Part shown: positions 15,690 through 24,294 of the stretch, piece after piece
Layout of the letters: every line of letters starts with the position of its first letter
How positions within the stretch are numbered: the stretch's first letter is position 1
NCBI GenBank assembly: GCA_017408915.1
Contig: JAFQTS010000089.1
Span: 1-60,054 of the forward strand
Length of the DNA: 60,054 bases
Origin: Oscillospiraceae bacterium
Lineage (GTDB): Bacteria; Bacillota; Clostridia; Oscillospirales; Oscillospiraceae
Reading direction: 5' to 3'
Made by a program: the position numbers and the translations under genes
The notes under the pieces: generated by a model
What the model was told of the DNA's origin: nothing
The model's database searches: none
The model's input: the letters and a program-made list of their open reading frames with translations, nothing else

Positions 15690-18374
15690 TTAATGGATGA
15701 AGTCGCCCCAGCCGCCGGGTGCGTCGTCATTGCCGGTATAGCCGCCGTCGCCGGTGGTATTGTCACCGCCGGTGGTATCGCCGCCGTTGTCGGGCTCAGT
15801 GCCGCTGTCGGGGGTGGTCGGCGTGCCGGGAATCCAAATGGGGTTGCCCCACTCGTCCACATCGTAGTAGCCGCCCTCGTCCTCACCGAAGCCCGTGCCG
15901 GGCCAGAACATACCGTCAATAGGTGTGCCGATAGGCTCGCCCCAAGAGACATACTGGCTGTCCTCCGCCACCACATCGGGGAAGTTGACGAAGTAATTAC
16001 GGCTGTAGTTGAGCATATGGCCGCCGGTGTGCATGGTACACAGCTCCTGGGGCTGATTGTCCACCGCCACCCACTCGGTGCGGGCGCGGCTGCCGCGGGG
16101 ATCGGCCTCGCAGAGGGTAGTGGCCAGCATACCGCTGTCGGAACAGACGGTGACCTGCACAAGGTCGGGACAGGAGAAGAACTTCTCATTGGGGAGATCG
16201 GCGTGGATCTCCTCCATGACCTTCTTCCACAGGGCAACGGCGGGGTTCACGCCGCCGGAGCTGATCTTGGCGTTGGACTCGTAGCCCACCCAGCAAGCAC
16301 CCACATAATAGGGGGTGTAGCCCACGAAGTAGCGGTCGCGGAGATCGTTGGTAGAACCGGTCTTGCCGGCGATGGTCATGCCGGAGAAATACGCACCGCT
16401 GCCTGTACCGCCGCTGACCACATCGGTGAGGATGCTGTTCATCATGGCGGCGGTGGAGCTCTTCATAGCGGCGTGGGAATCAATCTCATTTTCCAACACC
16501 ACATTACCGTTGGTATCCTCCACGCGGATGAAGGTGCGGGGGGTGGTGTAGATGCCCTCGTTGGCAAAGGCACAGTAGGCCGCCGCCATCTCCTCGGTGG
16601 TGACGCCGTTGGTATAGCCGCCCAGCGCCATAGCGCCCAGTGCGGTGGCGTCATCCTGAGTCAGCGTGGTGAAGCCAAGATTGGAGGTCATAAAGTCGTA
16701 GGACTCCCACACGCCAAGCTGGTTACACACGCTGACGGCGCAGGTGTTCATAGAGCGCACCAGCGCCTTGCGAACGGTGGAAAGGCCCTTGAAGCCGGAA
16801 TAGTCGTTCTTGGGCCAAGGCGTACCCTCCTTCAGAGGATCGTCGGGATCCACCTCGTCATCCTCTCCCGTATAGAGAAGCCACAGGGGGAAGTCATCCA
16901 CGGTGGAAGCGCCGTTGATAACGCCGGCGTCCAGCGCGGGGGCGTAGACGGAAATGGGCTTGGTTGCCGAGCCGCAGGGACGGTAGGTGGTGGCCCAGTT
17001 GAGGCCGCGGTCGTAGATCTTGGGGCCAACGCCGCCCACCATGGCCACTACATAGCCGGTGTAGGGATCCATGATGGTCATGGCGCCCTGAAGCTGCTCT
17101 TTACTGCCGTCGGTCTTGGTGATGGTATAGGGGGTGTTGTTCACATCCTCGTAGACCTTCTCGGCGATCTGCTGATAGTCGTAATTCTGGGTGGTATAGA
17201 TCTTATAGCCGCTGCCATAGACCTTGTTGATGGCGGTGGTATAATCGTAGCCATACTCGTCCATGAGCGCCTGTGCCACATCCTCGATGACGGCGTCGGT
17301 AAAGTAGGAGTTTCGCGCCGTGTAGGAGGTGGTGACAGCGGGCTTGGCTTCTTCTGCCAACTCCTCGGTGTCCACGATGGCCTCACCGTAGTAGTTGCCC
17401 GTGTTGGAGTAACCGTTGGTATAGATAACCTCCTCGGCTACGGCGGCATCATATTCCGCCTGAGAGATCATCTCCTGATCCAGCATGGCGCCCAGCACCA
17501 GCATCTGACGCTTACGGTTCTGCTCGCGGCTCCACTCGCCCTCGAAGGGGCCGAACTGGGAGGGGTTATTGGTGATGGAGATCAAGCTGGCGCACTGAGC
17601 GAGGCTCAGCTCATTGACATGGACGCCGAAGTAGCGCAGAGACGCCGTCTCCACACCGTAGCACTCCTGTCCCATAAAAATCTCGTTGAGATAGGCCTCT
17701 AAGATCTCGTCCTTTTCATACCGTTTTTCCATCTCCAAGGCACGGTAAATTTCCGTCACCTTACGCAAGACCGTGTCCTGATTGTCGCCGGTGACATTCT
17801 TCACCGTCTGCTGGGTGATGGTAGAACCGCCCTGAATGGACTTGCCCGTCAGGGTATAGACGATGGCGCGGATGGTGGACTTGATATCCACGCCGGGATG
17901 GCGCTCGAAGCGCTTGTCCTCGATGGCGATGGCGGCCTTCTTCAAATCGTCGGGGATCTGGTCAAGGCTCACCCAAATGCGGTCCTCGCCGTCCATGAAG
18001 AGGGTCTGGTACATGACCCACTCCTCTGTCTCCGTGTCCTGATAGTACAGCTCCGTGGATACCGCCGTTTCGAACTCGTCGATATACACCTCGGCCCTAC
18101 CCTTCAGGGAGGAGTTGATCCACGCCATGAAGATGACGGCAAAGATCAGCACCGTGCACACCGCCGTCAGCACCAGTGTGCCGATGGCGAACTTCCACGG
18201 GGTCTTTTTCTTCTTCCGCTTTACAACAGGCTGTGCTTCCTCGGGGGAAACCGTTCTGCTCTTGTGAGCGGGAGAATAGGTTTTTGTATATTTGGCGCTC
18301 TGTCGGCGGCGGGAAGGAGTCTTTTCGCTTCTCTCGCCTCTGCTATTTCTACGGTCGTTTTCACGCATAGACAC
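15690..18374 (-). CDS. Class A penicillin-binding protein (glycosyltransferase/transpeptidase)
   Basis: A bifunctional peptidoglycan synthase of about 894 residues. A basic cytoplasmic tail (1-60) and one membrane anchor (about 62-84) precede a GT51 domain with E-D-K-R-F-E-R-H (152-159) and G-G-S-T-I-T-Q-Q (182-189). The transpeptidase domain has S-A-T-K (469-472), S-M-N (541-543) and K-T-G-S (671-674). The C-terminus is a long Gly/Asp/Thr-rich, probably disordered tail. The frame is open upstream; GTG 18374 is favoured because AGGAGG is 6 nt away. ATG 18368 is the alternative, 12 nt from that site. It heads a cluster with SLOG and TSCPD genes. Confidence 0.93.
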   Translation of the reverse strand: MSMRENDRRNSRGERSEKTPSRRRQSAKYTKTYSPAHKSRTVSPEEAQPVVKRKKKKTPWKFAIGTLVLTAVCTVLIFAVIFMAWINSSLKGRAEVYIDEFETAVSTELYYQDTETEEWVMYQTLFMDGEDRIWVSLDQIPDDLKKAAIAIEDKRFERHPGVDIKSTIRAIVYTLTGKSIQGGSTITQQTVKNVTGDNQDTVLRKVTEIYRALEMEKRYEKDEILEAYLNEIFMGQECYGVETASLRYFGVHVNELSLAQCASLISITNNPSQFGPFEGEWSREQNRKRQMLVLGAMLDQEMISQAEYDAAVAEEVIYTNGYSNTGNYYGEAIVDTEELAEEAKPAVTTSYTARNSYFTDAVIEDVAQALMDEYGYDYTTAINKVYGSGYKIYTTQNYDYQQIAEKVYEDVNNTPYTITKTDGSKEQLQGAMTIMDPYTGYVVAMVGGVGPKIYDRGLNWATTYRPCGSATKPISVYAPALDAGVINGASTVDDFPLWLLYTGEDDEVDPDDPLKEGTPWPKNDYSGFKGLSTVRKALVRSMNTCAVSVCNQLGVWESYDFMTSNLGFTTLTQDDATALGAMALGGYTNGVTTEEMAAAYCAFANEGIYTTPRTFIRVEDTNGNVVLENEIDSHAAMKSSTAAMMNSILTDVVSGGTGSGAYFSGMTIAGKTGSTNDLRDRYFVGYTPYYVGACWVGYESNAKISSGGVNPAVALWKKVMEEIHADLPNEKFFSCPDLVQVTVCSDSGMLATTLCEADPRGSRARTEWVAVDNQPQELCTMHTGGHMLNYSRNYFVNFPDVVAEDSQYVSWGEPIGTPIDGMFWPGTGFGEDEGGYYDVDEWGNPIWIPGTPTTPDSGTEPDNGGDTTGGDNTTGDGGYTGNDDAPGGWGDFIH

Positions 18375-18431
18375 AAAGCACCTCCTTTTCTCATATGATA
18401 TCGTGTAATGCACATAGTATGCCATGTTACT

Positions 18432-18458
18432 ATCATAGTATTGTACCACATCTGTCAA
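18432..18458 (-). promoter_or_regulatory. Probable promoter of the PBP gene
   Basis: On the minus strand, TTGACA (18458-18453) is followed after 15 bp by TATGAT (18437-18432); with 17 bp spacing the hexamer would be TGATAG. A TGGTACAAT extended -10 overlaps the spacer. A promoter is likely here, but the exact -10 is uncertain. Confidence 0.5.
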
Positions 18459-18583
18459 CTGATGAAAAGCACAAGTTTGCCGAATTTCTCAACAAATCTT
18501 CCGCAATTTTCCCGCGAAGTGACAGATTTTTGTCATTTTTGCCACAGATAAGGGATTTTTTCAAGGGATGAAAGGCGCGGGGC

Positions 18584-18612
18584 TTGCTTTTTTGGGGAAG
18601 GCAGGGTACAAT
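18584..18612 (+). promoter_or_regulatory. Promoter of the DUF1292 gene
   Basis: TTGCTT (18584-18589), a 17 bp spacer, then TACAAT (18607-18612), with AAGGAGG and the ATG 28 bp further. Confidence 0.75.
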
Positions 18613-18640
18613 AGCTCTATCAACTAAGGAGGCAAGGAAT

Positions 18641-18925
18641 ATGAGCGAAGATTTCGGCGCAAATTTTATTACTCTCACCGATGACGAGGGCAACGAGTTT
18701 GTTTTGGAATATGTGGACGCACTGGAAAAAGACGGCGTGACCTACATGGCCTTCTTCCCCGCTGTGGAGGACGAGGCCGATGAGGAGAGCGAGGATTACG
18801 GTCTGGTGATCCTCAAGTCCGTGGTGGAGAACGGCGAGGAGCTGTTGGCTACCGTTGACGATGAAGCGGAACTGGACGCCGTATATGAACTGTTTATGGA
18901 ACAGATTCTCGCTGACGAGGAATAA
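18641..18925 (+). CDS. DUF1292 domain protein
   Basis: A 94-residue, very acidic protein of the DUF1292 family (Firmicutes YrzB-like). Family features seen are I-T-L-T-D-D-E-G-N-E-F near the N-terminus, Y-M-A-F-F-P, and a C-terminal acidic helix. In other Firmicutes the gene usually lies near the Holliday-junction resolvase gene ruvX; here it is alone between the PBP gene and an RNA gene. AAGGAGG fixes the start at 18641, as the open frame runs 57 bp further up. The function is unknown. Confidence 0.82.
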   Translation: MSEDFGANFITLTDDEGNEFVLEYVDALEKDGVTYMAFFPAVEDEADEESEDYGLVILKSVVENGEELLATVDDEAELDAVYELFMEQILADEE

Positions 18926-18975
18926 TTTTCCTAAAAATATCCCATTTTCCTCTTTTATTTTTAGAAATACTGTGG

Positions 18976-18981
18976 TAAAAT
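18976..18981 (+). promoter_or_regulatory. Extended -10 element before the putative 6S RNA
   Basis: TGGTAAAAT matches an extended -10 (TGnTAAAAT). No good -35 is seen in the T-rich sequence upstream. Start of transcription is predicted near 18988. Confidence 0.5.
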
Positions 18982-18987
18982 AGCCAC

Positions 18988-19250
18988 AGAGCACAGGAGA
19001 TGTGCTCCTAACAAATGAATGTATTTGGGTCTTTTTTATCCTCACATCCGGTTATAGGGGATGTCGGATCAGTATGTGGTTTGCAGGCCTCCCGACTGCC
19101 GTTTGCGGTTGGATGTTGGAAGCAGTAAAGCAAGCTGGAGACAACCCACCTGCTTTTATAGGTGCAGGTTATAACTTGGCCCGATGCAAAATGAACGGCG
19201 ACTTCGTAAGGGGTCGCCGTTCTCATTTTGTTCGAAGAACAAAATGAGAA
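18988..19250 (+). ncRNA. ssrS: Probable 6S RNA (ssrS)
   Basis: A gene-free 475 bp interval (18926-19400) holds a structured, non-coding stretch. TTGGGTC near 19024 can pair with GGCCCGA near 19180 to close a rod of about 160 nt. Inside are a CCGACTGCCG/CGGTTGG hairpin, a CAGTAAAGCAAGCTG segment and a hairpin ACCTGC...GCAGGT. The string GGAGACAACCCACCTGC and the general order resemble clostridial 6S RNA as I remember it. A GAGCAC/GTGCTC hairpin lies at the 5' end. A GC stem (AACGGCGAC...GTCGCCGTT) and then a TCTCATTTTGTTC/GAACAAAATGAGA hairpin at the 3' end probably terminate it. A covariance-model search would decide. Confidence 0.55.
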
Positions 19251-19311
19251 CGCGCTATGCGCGTTACCACTTCCCCAAATGTGAACAATTTTCCTTATAC
19301 AAACAAAACTC

Positions 19312-19340
19312 TTGCACTATTCCTATTTCTGCGTTATAAT
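19312..19340 (+). promoter_or_regulatory. Promoter of the PrsA-like foldase gene
   Basis: TTGCAC (19312-19317), a 17 bp spacer, then TATAAT (19335-19340), about 60 bp before the start codon. Confidence 0.82.
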
Positions 19341-19400
19341 AACTTGGTATGTTATCAATACGGGCTTTGCCCATCTATATTTTGAGAGGACTGAAAACAA

Positions 19401-20957
19401 ATGAGTGCATCCAGAGAAAAGAAAAATCGTCAGGAGCTGGCTGCTCAGGGCTATGTGGATCCCAAGAAGATCCGCGAGGCTGAGGAGAAGGCTGCTGCGA
19501 AGAAATCCAAGATCATTTACGGCATCATCGCCGCCGTGTTCGTCATCGTGGCTGTGGCCTCCTGGGTCATCAGCTCCGGCGTGCTGGAGCGTAACGCCAA
19601 GGCCATCTCCATCGACGGCGAGGAGTTCACCGCCGCTGAGATGAGCTACTACTACAACGCCGCTTACAACAATGTTGCCAACTCCCAGTATGGCTCCTAT
19701 ATGGGTCTGAACACCTCTGCCCCCCTGGATTCCCAGGTGGTGAACGAGACTGCCAAGATGTTCCTGGGTCTGGAGACCGAGGAGGAGATGACCTGGCACG
19801 AGTACTTCCTCGACGCTGCCAAGGACAACATGGTGCAGATCGGCCGTCTGTATGACGCCGCCATCGACGCCGGCGAGGATCCCAACGATGCCCACGTCAT
19901 CGAGGAGATCGACGCCACCGTGGAGCTGATCGGTCAGTACGCCTCCCAGAGCGGTATGTCCACCAAGGAGTATCTCCGCGCTGTGTATGGCAAGAACATG
20001 ACCGTGGATCTGTTCCGTCAGATCGTTTCCAAGATCCATGTTGCCAGCCACTTTGAGAGCGAGTACGTGGCCTCCCTCACCTATGATGAGGCCGCTATGG
20101 AAAAGTATTACAGCGAGCATAAGTCCGACTTCGATGTTGCTGCTTACGAGTCCCTCCACTTCGGCGGTACGCCCGAGGTGAAGGAGGATGCCGAGGGCAA
20201 CACCATCGAGGCCACCGACGCTGAGAAGGCCGCAGCCAAGGAAGCTGCCGCCGCTGACGCTGCCGCCGCTCTCGAGCGCGTGCAGGCAGGCGAGAAGCTG
20301 GAAGATGTTGCCAAGGATTATGAAAGCGCCAGCTACACCAACACCGAGTCCGGCACCAACACCGGCAGCGACACCATGAACTGGGTCTTTGACGCTGCCC
20401 GTGTGGACGGCGATGCCACCGTGATCAGCGGTGATCCCGCCGCTACCGTGGTGGTGTTCCACAATGTGGGCCGCCAGGAGTACAACACCATCGACGTGCG
20501 CCACATTCTGGTGCAGGTGAATACCACCGGTCTCGATACCGAGGCGGAGACCTATGAGGCCGACAAGCAGGCCCTGTGGGATGAGGCTAAGGCCGAGGCT
20601 GAGCAGATCCTTGCCGACTGGAAGGCCGGCGAGGCTACCGAGGAGTCCTTCGGTGAGATGGCTGCCGAGCTCAGCGATGACGGCGCCGACCACGGCCTGT
20701 ACGAGAACGTGTACAAGGGCCAGATGGTGGAGGCTTTCGAGGATTGGTGCTTCGACAGCGCACGCGCTGTGGGTGACACCGGCATCGTGGAGACCCCCTA
20801 TGGCTACCATGTTATGTACTTTGTGGGTCAGAACGCTCCCTACTGGCAGACGCTGGTGGAGAACGCCATGGTAAATGAAGATTATGCTGCCTGGATCGAC
20901 GGTCTGACCGCCGATGCCGAGGTGGTGGAGCTCAGCGGCATCAAGCACGTGGGCTAA
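19401..20957 (+). CDS. Membrane-anchored peptidyl-prolyl isomerase, SurA/PrsA type (parvulin domain)
   Basis: A 518-residue protein with a short basic N-terminus, one membrane helix (about 37-60) and a large extracellular part. A SurA_N-like helical region precedes a parvulin-type domain: V-R-H-I-L-V-Q opens it, and G-L-Y-E-N-V-Y-K-G-Q-M-V and T-P-Y-G-Y-H-V-M-Y-F close it. An Ala/Glu-rich insertion lies around 270-300. The anchor is a helix without a lipobox, unlike B. subtilis PrsA. It should help exported proteins fold at the membrane surface. It has its own promoter and terminator. Confidence 0.85.
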   Translation: MSASREKKNRQELAAQGYVDPKKIREAEEKAAAKKSKIIYGIIAAVFVIVAVASWVISSGVLERNAKAISIDGEEFTAAEMSYYYNAAYNNVANSQYGSYMGLNTSAPLDSQVVNETAKMFLGLETEEEMTWHEYFLDAAKDNMVQIGRLYDAAIDAGEDPNDAHVIEEIDATVELIGQYASQSGMSTKEYLRAVYGKNMTVDLFRQIVSKIHVASHFESEYVASLTYDEAAMEKYYSEHKSDFDVAAYESLHFGGTPEVKEDAEGNTIEATDAEKAAAKEAAAADAAAALERVQAGEKLEDVAKDYESASYTNTESGTNTGSDTMNWVFDAARVDGDATVISGDPAATVVVFHNVGRQEYNTIDVRHILVQVNTTGLDTEAETYEADKQALWDEAKAEAEQILADWKAGEATEESFGEMAAELSDDGADHGLYENVYKGQMVEAFEDWCFDSARAVGDTGIVETPYGYHVMYFVGQNAPYWQTLVENAMVNEDYAAWIDGLTADAEVVELSGIKHVG

Positions 20958-20968
20958 TTGACACGATA

Positions 20969-20994
20969 CGAGAGCCGACTGATGTCGGCTCTCG
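20969..20994 (+). terminator. Terminator of the foldase gene
   Basis: CGAGAGCCGAC TGAT GTCGGCTCTCG followed by TTTGTTCTTTTT, 12 bp after the stop. Confidence 0.85.
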
Positions 20995-21055
20995 TTTGTT
21001 CTTTTTGAAAAAAGCACAGCTTTTTCGGCAAACTATTTCTCTACCCATCAACTTT

Positions 21056-21136
21056 GTAGGGCGGGGTGCCCACACCCCGCCGTCAACCCAAGGAACGGTT
21101 CAATAGACGCGGCGGCCTGAGGGCAGGCCGCCCTAC
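21056..21136. repeat. Paired palindromic element (GTAGGG...CCCTAC), copy A
   Basis: GTAGGGCGGGGTGCCCACACC plus CCGCC forms a first hairpin. About 25 bp later GGCGGCCTGAGGGCAGGCCG plus CCCTAC forms the second. The outer ends GTAGGGCGG and CCGCCCTAC are inverted repeats. It shares this layout with 37977-38058, 39433-39516 and 42173-42255. Confidence 0.75.
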
Positions 21137-21191
21137 GAAATCACAAGAAACTTTTCCGAGAAGACGCAAAAGAAAAGAGGTGTAAGCGCAG

Positions 21192-21920
21192 ATGGTAAAT
21201 CCTGCTTTTTCCCGCACGGAGTCTATGCTGGGTCGTGAGGCCATGGAAACACTTGCCCGCAGCCATGTGGCGGTGTTCGGGCTCGGCGGCGTGGGCAGCT
21301 GGGCAGCGGAGGCGCTGTGCCGCGCAGGTGTGGGGACACTGACCCTCATCGACAGCGACACGGTCTCCGAGACCAACCGTAACCGCCAGCTGTACGCCCT
21401 GCGCTCCACCGTGGGACTTGCCAAGGCTGAAGTTGCCGCCGCACGCTGCCGCGATATTAATGAAGACATTACCGTCTACCCCATGGTGGGCACTTACGAT
21501 GCCCAGCACCGTGAGGACTTCTTTGGGGAGAAGTACGACTACATTGTGGACTGCATCGACCTGGTCAGCTGCAAGCTGGACTTGATTGAGCAGGCCAAGT
21601 TGCGGAACATCCCCATTCTCACCGCCCTCGGCACGGGGAACAAGCGGGATGCTTCTCAGTTCACCGTGACGGATATTGCCAAGACTTACGGCTGCCCCCT
21701 CGCCCGCGTTATGCGCAAGGAGCTGCGGGGGCGGGACATCCACCACTTGAAGGTGGTGTTTAGTCCCGAAGAGCCCGCCGAAACGGTGCAGACGGAAGCG
21801 CCACCCCCCGGTCGCCGCAGCGTACCGGGCAGCTTATCGTGGGTGCCTGCCGCCGCAGGGCTTTTGATGGCCCAGACGGTGGTGGAGGACTTACTTGCCG
21901 AAGGAGGGAAGGATACATGA
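21192..21920 (+). CDS. tcdA: tRNA threonylcarbamoyladenosine dehydratase TcdA
   Basis: A 242-residue E1-like (ThiF/MoeB superfamily) enzyme. The ATP-binding G-L-G-G-V-G-S-W-A-A-E-A-L-x-R-A-G is near residue 31. The acidic D-S-D-T-V and E-T-N-R-N-R-Q-L-Y-A follow, and D-C-I-D marks the active region. TcdA adenylates and cyclises t6A37 in tRNA to ct6A. The family is distinguished from ThiF and MoeB by T-N-x-N-R-Q and the C-terminal D-I-A-K-T-x-x-x-P-L-A-R. AGAGGTG precedes the ATG. The stop overlaps the next start (ATGA). Confidence 0.9.
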   Translation: MVNPAFSRTESMLGREAMETLARSHVAVFGLGGVGSWAAEALCRAGVGTLTLIDSDTVSETNRNRQLYALRSTVGLAKAEVAAARCRDINEDITVYPMVGTYDAQHREDFFGEKYDYIVDCIDLVSCKLDLIEQAKLRNIPILTALGTGNKRDASQFTVTDIAKTYGCPLARVMRKELRGRDIHHLKVVFSPEEPAETVQTEAPPPGRRSVPGSLSWVPAAAGLLMAQTVVEDLLAEGGKDT

Positions 21921-22591
21921 TCTTATTGGGTTCTGCCGTCAACGGCATCGCCATCGTCATCGGTGGCCTTGTTGGTCTGTTCGCGGGAAAGCTGCTGCCC
22001 GAGCGGATTCGCACGGCGCTGGTGCCCACCATGTCTTTGGTGACCATCGGTATCGCCGTGCCGGGGATGATGAAAACGGAAAACCTCCTCATTCCCATTC
22101 TCTCCATGGTCATCGGCACCTTTATCGGCGAGCTCATCGACATTGACGGGGCGCTGCAAAAGCTCAGCAATGCGCTCCAGAGTAAATTTAAGGGCAGCAG
22201 CGTTGCCGAGGGCTTTTTCACCTGTTCACTGGTGTTCGCCGTGGGTGCCGTGGCGGTGATGGGGGCTCTCGACAGCGGCCTAAAGGGGGATCACAGCCTC
22301 CTCTACGCCAAGGCGCTGATGGACGGCACGGCTGCCATCGCCTTCGCCGCGGCACTGGGGCTAGGGGTGGTGTTCTCCTCCGTGACGGTGTTCGTGGTGG
22401 AGGGCGGCATTGCCTTGCTGGCGGGACTGGTGGCGGATCTCCTCTCCACCGCCGTCATTAACGAGATCTCCTTCGTGGGGTCGCTGCTGATCGTGGGCAT
22501 CTCCCTCAACATGATGGGGGCGACGAAGCTGCGAATTTTGAACATGGTACCGGCGCTGGTACTGCCTATACTCTTTTGTCAGTTTATGTAA
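21917..22591 (+). CDS. DUF554 membrane protein (YdfK/YqgA-like)
   Basis: A 224-residue protein with about seven hydrophobic helices. It opens with L-L-G-S-A-V-N-G-I-A-I-V-I-G-G-L-V-G, the DUF554 N-terminal signature, and has G-E-L-I-D-I-D and S-L-L-I-V-G-I-S-L-N-M further on. The family is proposed to transport small molecules, but no substrate is known to me. The start at 21917 is chosen for the ATGA overlap with tcdA. proC follows after 12 bp, so the genes are probably co-transcribed. Confidence 0.88.
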   Translation: MILLGSAVNGIAIVIGGLVGLFAGKLLPERIRTALVPTMSLVTIGIAVPGMMKTENLLIPILSMVIGTFIGELIDIDGALQKLSNALQSKFKGSSVAEGFFTCSLVFAVGAVAVMGALDSGLKGDHSLLYAKALMDGTAAIAFAAALGLGVVFSSVTVFVVEGGIALLAGLVADLLSTAVINEISFVGSLLIVGISLNMMGATKLRILNMVPALVLPILFCQFM

Positions 22592-22603
22592 GGAGGCTGC
22601 CTT

Positions 22604-23407
22604 ATGACATACGGATTTATCGGAACGGGCAATATGGGCGGGGCTTTGGCCCGCGCCGCCGCCAAAGTGGTGGAGGATCGCCGCGATCTGTGGCTCAGTA
22701 ATCGCACCCCCGCCAAGGCCGAGGCATTGGCAAAGGAGCTGGGGGCAACGGCTACAGACAACGAAACCATTGCCCGCGAATGTGACTATATTCTCCTTGG
22801 GGTGAAGCCTCAGCTTATGGGGGAAACACTCGCGTCTATTGCGCCCCTGCTGAAGGCGCGCACCACCCCCTTCTGCCTCATTTCCATGGCGGCGGGGCTT
22901 ACCGTGGCGCGTTTGCAGGAAATGGCGGGGGGCGACTATCCCGTCATCCGCATTTTGCCCAACACCGCCGTGGCGGTGGGCGAGGGCGTGACCCTGTGGT
23001 GCTGCAGCGAGAACGTGTCCGAGGCACAGAAGGCGGGGTACATGACCCTCTTCTCCGCGGCGGGGCTGCTGGATGAGATCCCCGAGCACCTCATTGACGC
23101 CGCCTGCGCTGTGGCGGGCTGCGGCGGGGCATTTGCCTGCCTCTTTATGGAAGCTCTCGCCGACGGCGGCGTGCTGTGCGGCCTGCCCCGCGACAAGGCT
23201 CTCCGTTACGCGGCACAAATGCTGCGGGGCACGGCGGCGCTGGCGCTGGAGACGGGGGAACATCCCGCCAAGATGAAGGACGCCATCTGCTCCCCCGGCG
23301 GCTCTACCATTGCAGGTGTCCGCGCCTTGGAGGAGCACGGTTTCCGTGGCGCGACACAGGAGGCGGTCATCGCCGCGTACCGCCGCACGGTGGAACTGGG
23401 AAAGTGA
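22604..23407 (+). CDS. proC: Pyrroline-5-carboxylate reductase ProC
   Basis: A 267-residue NAD(P)H enzyme for the last step of proline synthesis. The Rossmann motif G-F-I-G-T-G-N-M-G-G-A is at the N-terminus, then N-R-T at the end of the second strand. V-K-P-Q and the C-terminal C-S-P-G-G-S-T-I-A-G are family signatures. AAGGAGG is 10 bp before the ATG. The first N-terminal glycine motif and the C-terminal helix bundle are complete, so the enzyme should be active. Confidence 0.94.
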   Translation: MTYGFIGTGNMGGALARAAAKVVEDRRDLWLSNRTPAKAEALAKELGATATDNETIARECDYILLGVKPQLMGETLASIAPLLKARTTPFCLISMAAGLTVARLQEMAGGDYPVIRILPNTAVAVGEGVTLWCCSENVSEAQKAGYMTLFSAAGLLDEIPEHLIDAACAVAGCGGAFACLFMEALADGGVLCGLPRDKALRYAAQMLRGTAALALETGEHPAKMKDAICSPGGSTIAGVRALEEHGFRGATQEAVIAAYRRTVELGK

Positions 23408-23417
23408 GGGCTTGAAA

Positions 23418-23990
23418 ATGGAACTGAATGAAAAAGTACTGTCCTCGGAGCGTTTGTTCCAAGGCGTGATTTTAGGTCTGCGCCGGGATACGGTGCAGCT
23501 TCCCAACGGCAAGACCGCCTTCCGCGAGGTGGCGGAGCATCCCGGCGGCGTGGCTATCGTGGCGCTGACGGAGGAGGGAGATGTGATGCTGGTGCGCCAG
23601 TACCGCTATCCCTTCGGACGGAAGATGCTGGAAATTCCCGCAGGCAAGCGGGAGGTGGGCGAGCCCCCCTTCGTGACGGCACAGCGGGAACTGATGGAAG
23701 AGGTAGGCGCTGAGGCGGAGAAGTGGTACGATTTGGGCACTATGCTCCCCTCCCCCGGCTGCTACAACGAGGTGGTGTACATCTACATGGCGGAGGGGCT
23801 GCGCTTTTCCGCACCCTGCCCCGATGAGGACGAGTTCTTAGCCATCGAGAAGATGCCTCTTGAGGACTTGGTGGCGCTATGCCTTCGTGGCGAGGTAGCC
23901 GACGCCAAGACGGTGGTGGGCGCGCTGAAAGCCCATGCCTTCCTCGCCGCAGGGAAAAAGCCTTGCGCTTTGGACGCAGACGGTGTATGA
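23418..23990 (+). CDS. nudF: NUDIX hydrolase, ADP-ribose pyrophosphatase type
   Basis: A 190-residue protein with a full Nudix box G-K-R-E-V-G-E...R-E-L-M-E-E-V-G-A (Gx5Ex7REUxEExGU) preceded by L-E-I-P-A-G. This arrangement and the P-S-P-G-C-Y-N-E segment after the box are typical of ADP-ribose pyrophosphatases, which split ADP-ribose into AMP and ribose-5-phosphate. The start at 23418 lies 10 bp after the proC stop; the frame is open further up inside proC. Another nucleoside diphosphate sugar could be the real substrate. Confidence 0.88.
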   Translation: MELNEKVLSSERLFQGVILGLRRDTVQLPNGKTAFREVAEHPGGVAIVALTEEGDVMLVRQYRYPFGRKMLEIPAGKREVGEPPFVTAQRELMEEVGAEAEKWYDLGTMLPSPGCYNEVVYIYMAEGLRFSAPCPDEDEFLAIEKMPLEDLVALCLRGEVADAKTVVGALKAHAFLAAGKKPCALDADGV

Positions 23991-23991
23991 T
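23963..23991 (+). promoter_or_regulatory. Promoter inside the 3' end of nudF
   Basis: TTGCGC (23963-23968), a 17 bp spacer, then TATGAT (23986-23991). It would drive the small membrane protein gene separately from the tcdA-nudF run. Confidence 0.65.
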
Positions 23992-24018
23992 AGGGGAAAG
24001 TCAATAGGAGGACGAAGT

Positions 24019-24276
24019 ATGAGTAATTTGAACAAACGCCAGTGGTTACAGATCATTTTGGTGGTGGTGGCCCTGCTCTTTTGGGTGCTGCGTAAGGCCA
24101 ATGTGCTCTATATCCCCGGTGTGACGGGTATCACGCTGGGTCTGGCACTGGGCATGGTGGGTGTCAGCTTCATCGCCCAGAAGGATAAGACCAAGAAGTT
24201 CGCCGGTGTGCTGGTGCTGGCCTTCGGCCTTTTGAACATTCTGGTGGCCTTTTTCGAGATCGCCGGCATGGTGTAA
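24019..24276 (+). CDS. Small membrane protein of unknown function
   Basis: An 85-residue protein with about three hydrophobic segments (roughly 9-24, 33-52 and 61-82) and short basic connectors (K-D-K-T-K-K). I do not recognise a family. AGGAGG precedes ATG 24019; the open frame continues upstream into nudF but has no ribosome binding site there. It has a likely own promoter and a strong terminator, so it is probably a real, independently expressed gene. Confidence 0.75.
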   Translation: MSNLNKRQWLQIILVVVALLFWVLRKANVLYIPGVTGITLGLALGMVGVSFIAQKDKTKKFAGVLVLAFGLLNILVAFFEIAGMV

Positions 24277-24294
24277 GAAATTTTCATTTTTTCA

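Noticed and set aside
15210..17702. Open frame of 830 codons antisense to the class A PBP gene
   Set aside because: It is a mirror of the PBP gene caused by GC-rich codon use. Its product is Gly/Ala/His/Val-rich with no family features, and no ribosome site or promoter fits.
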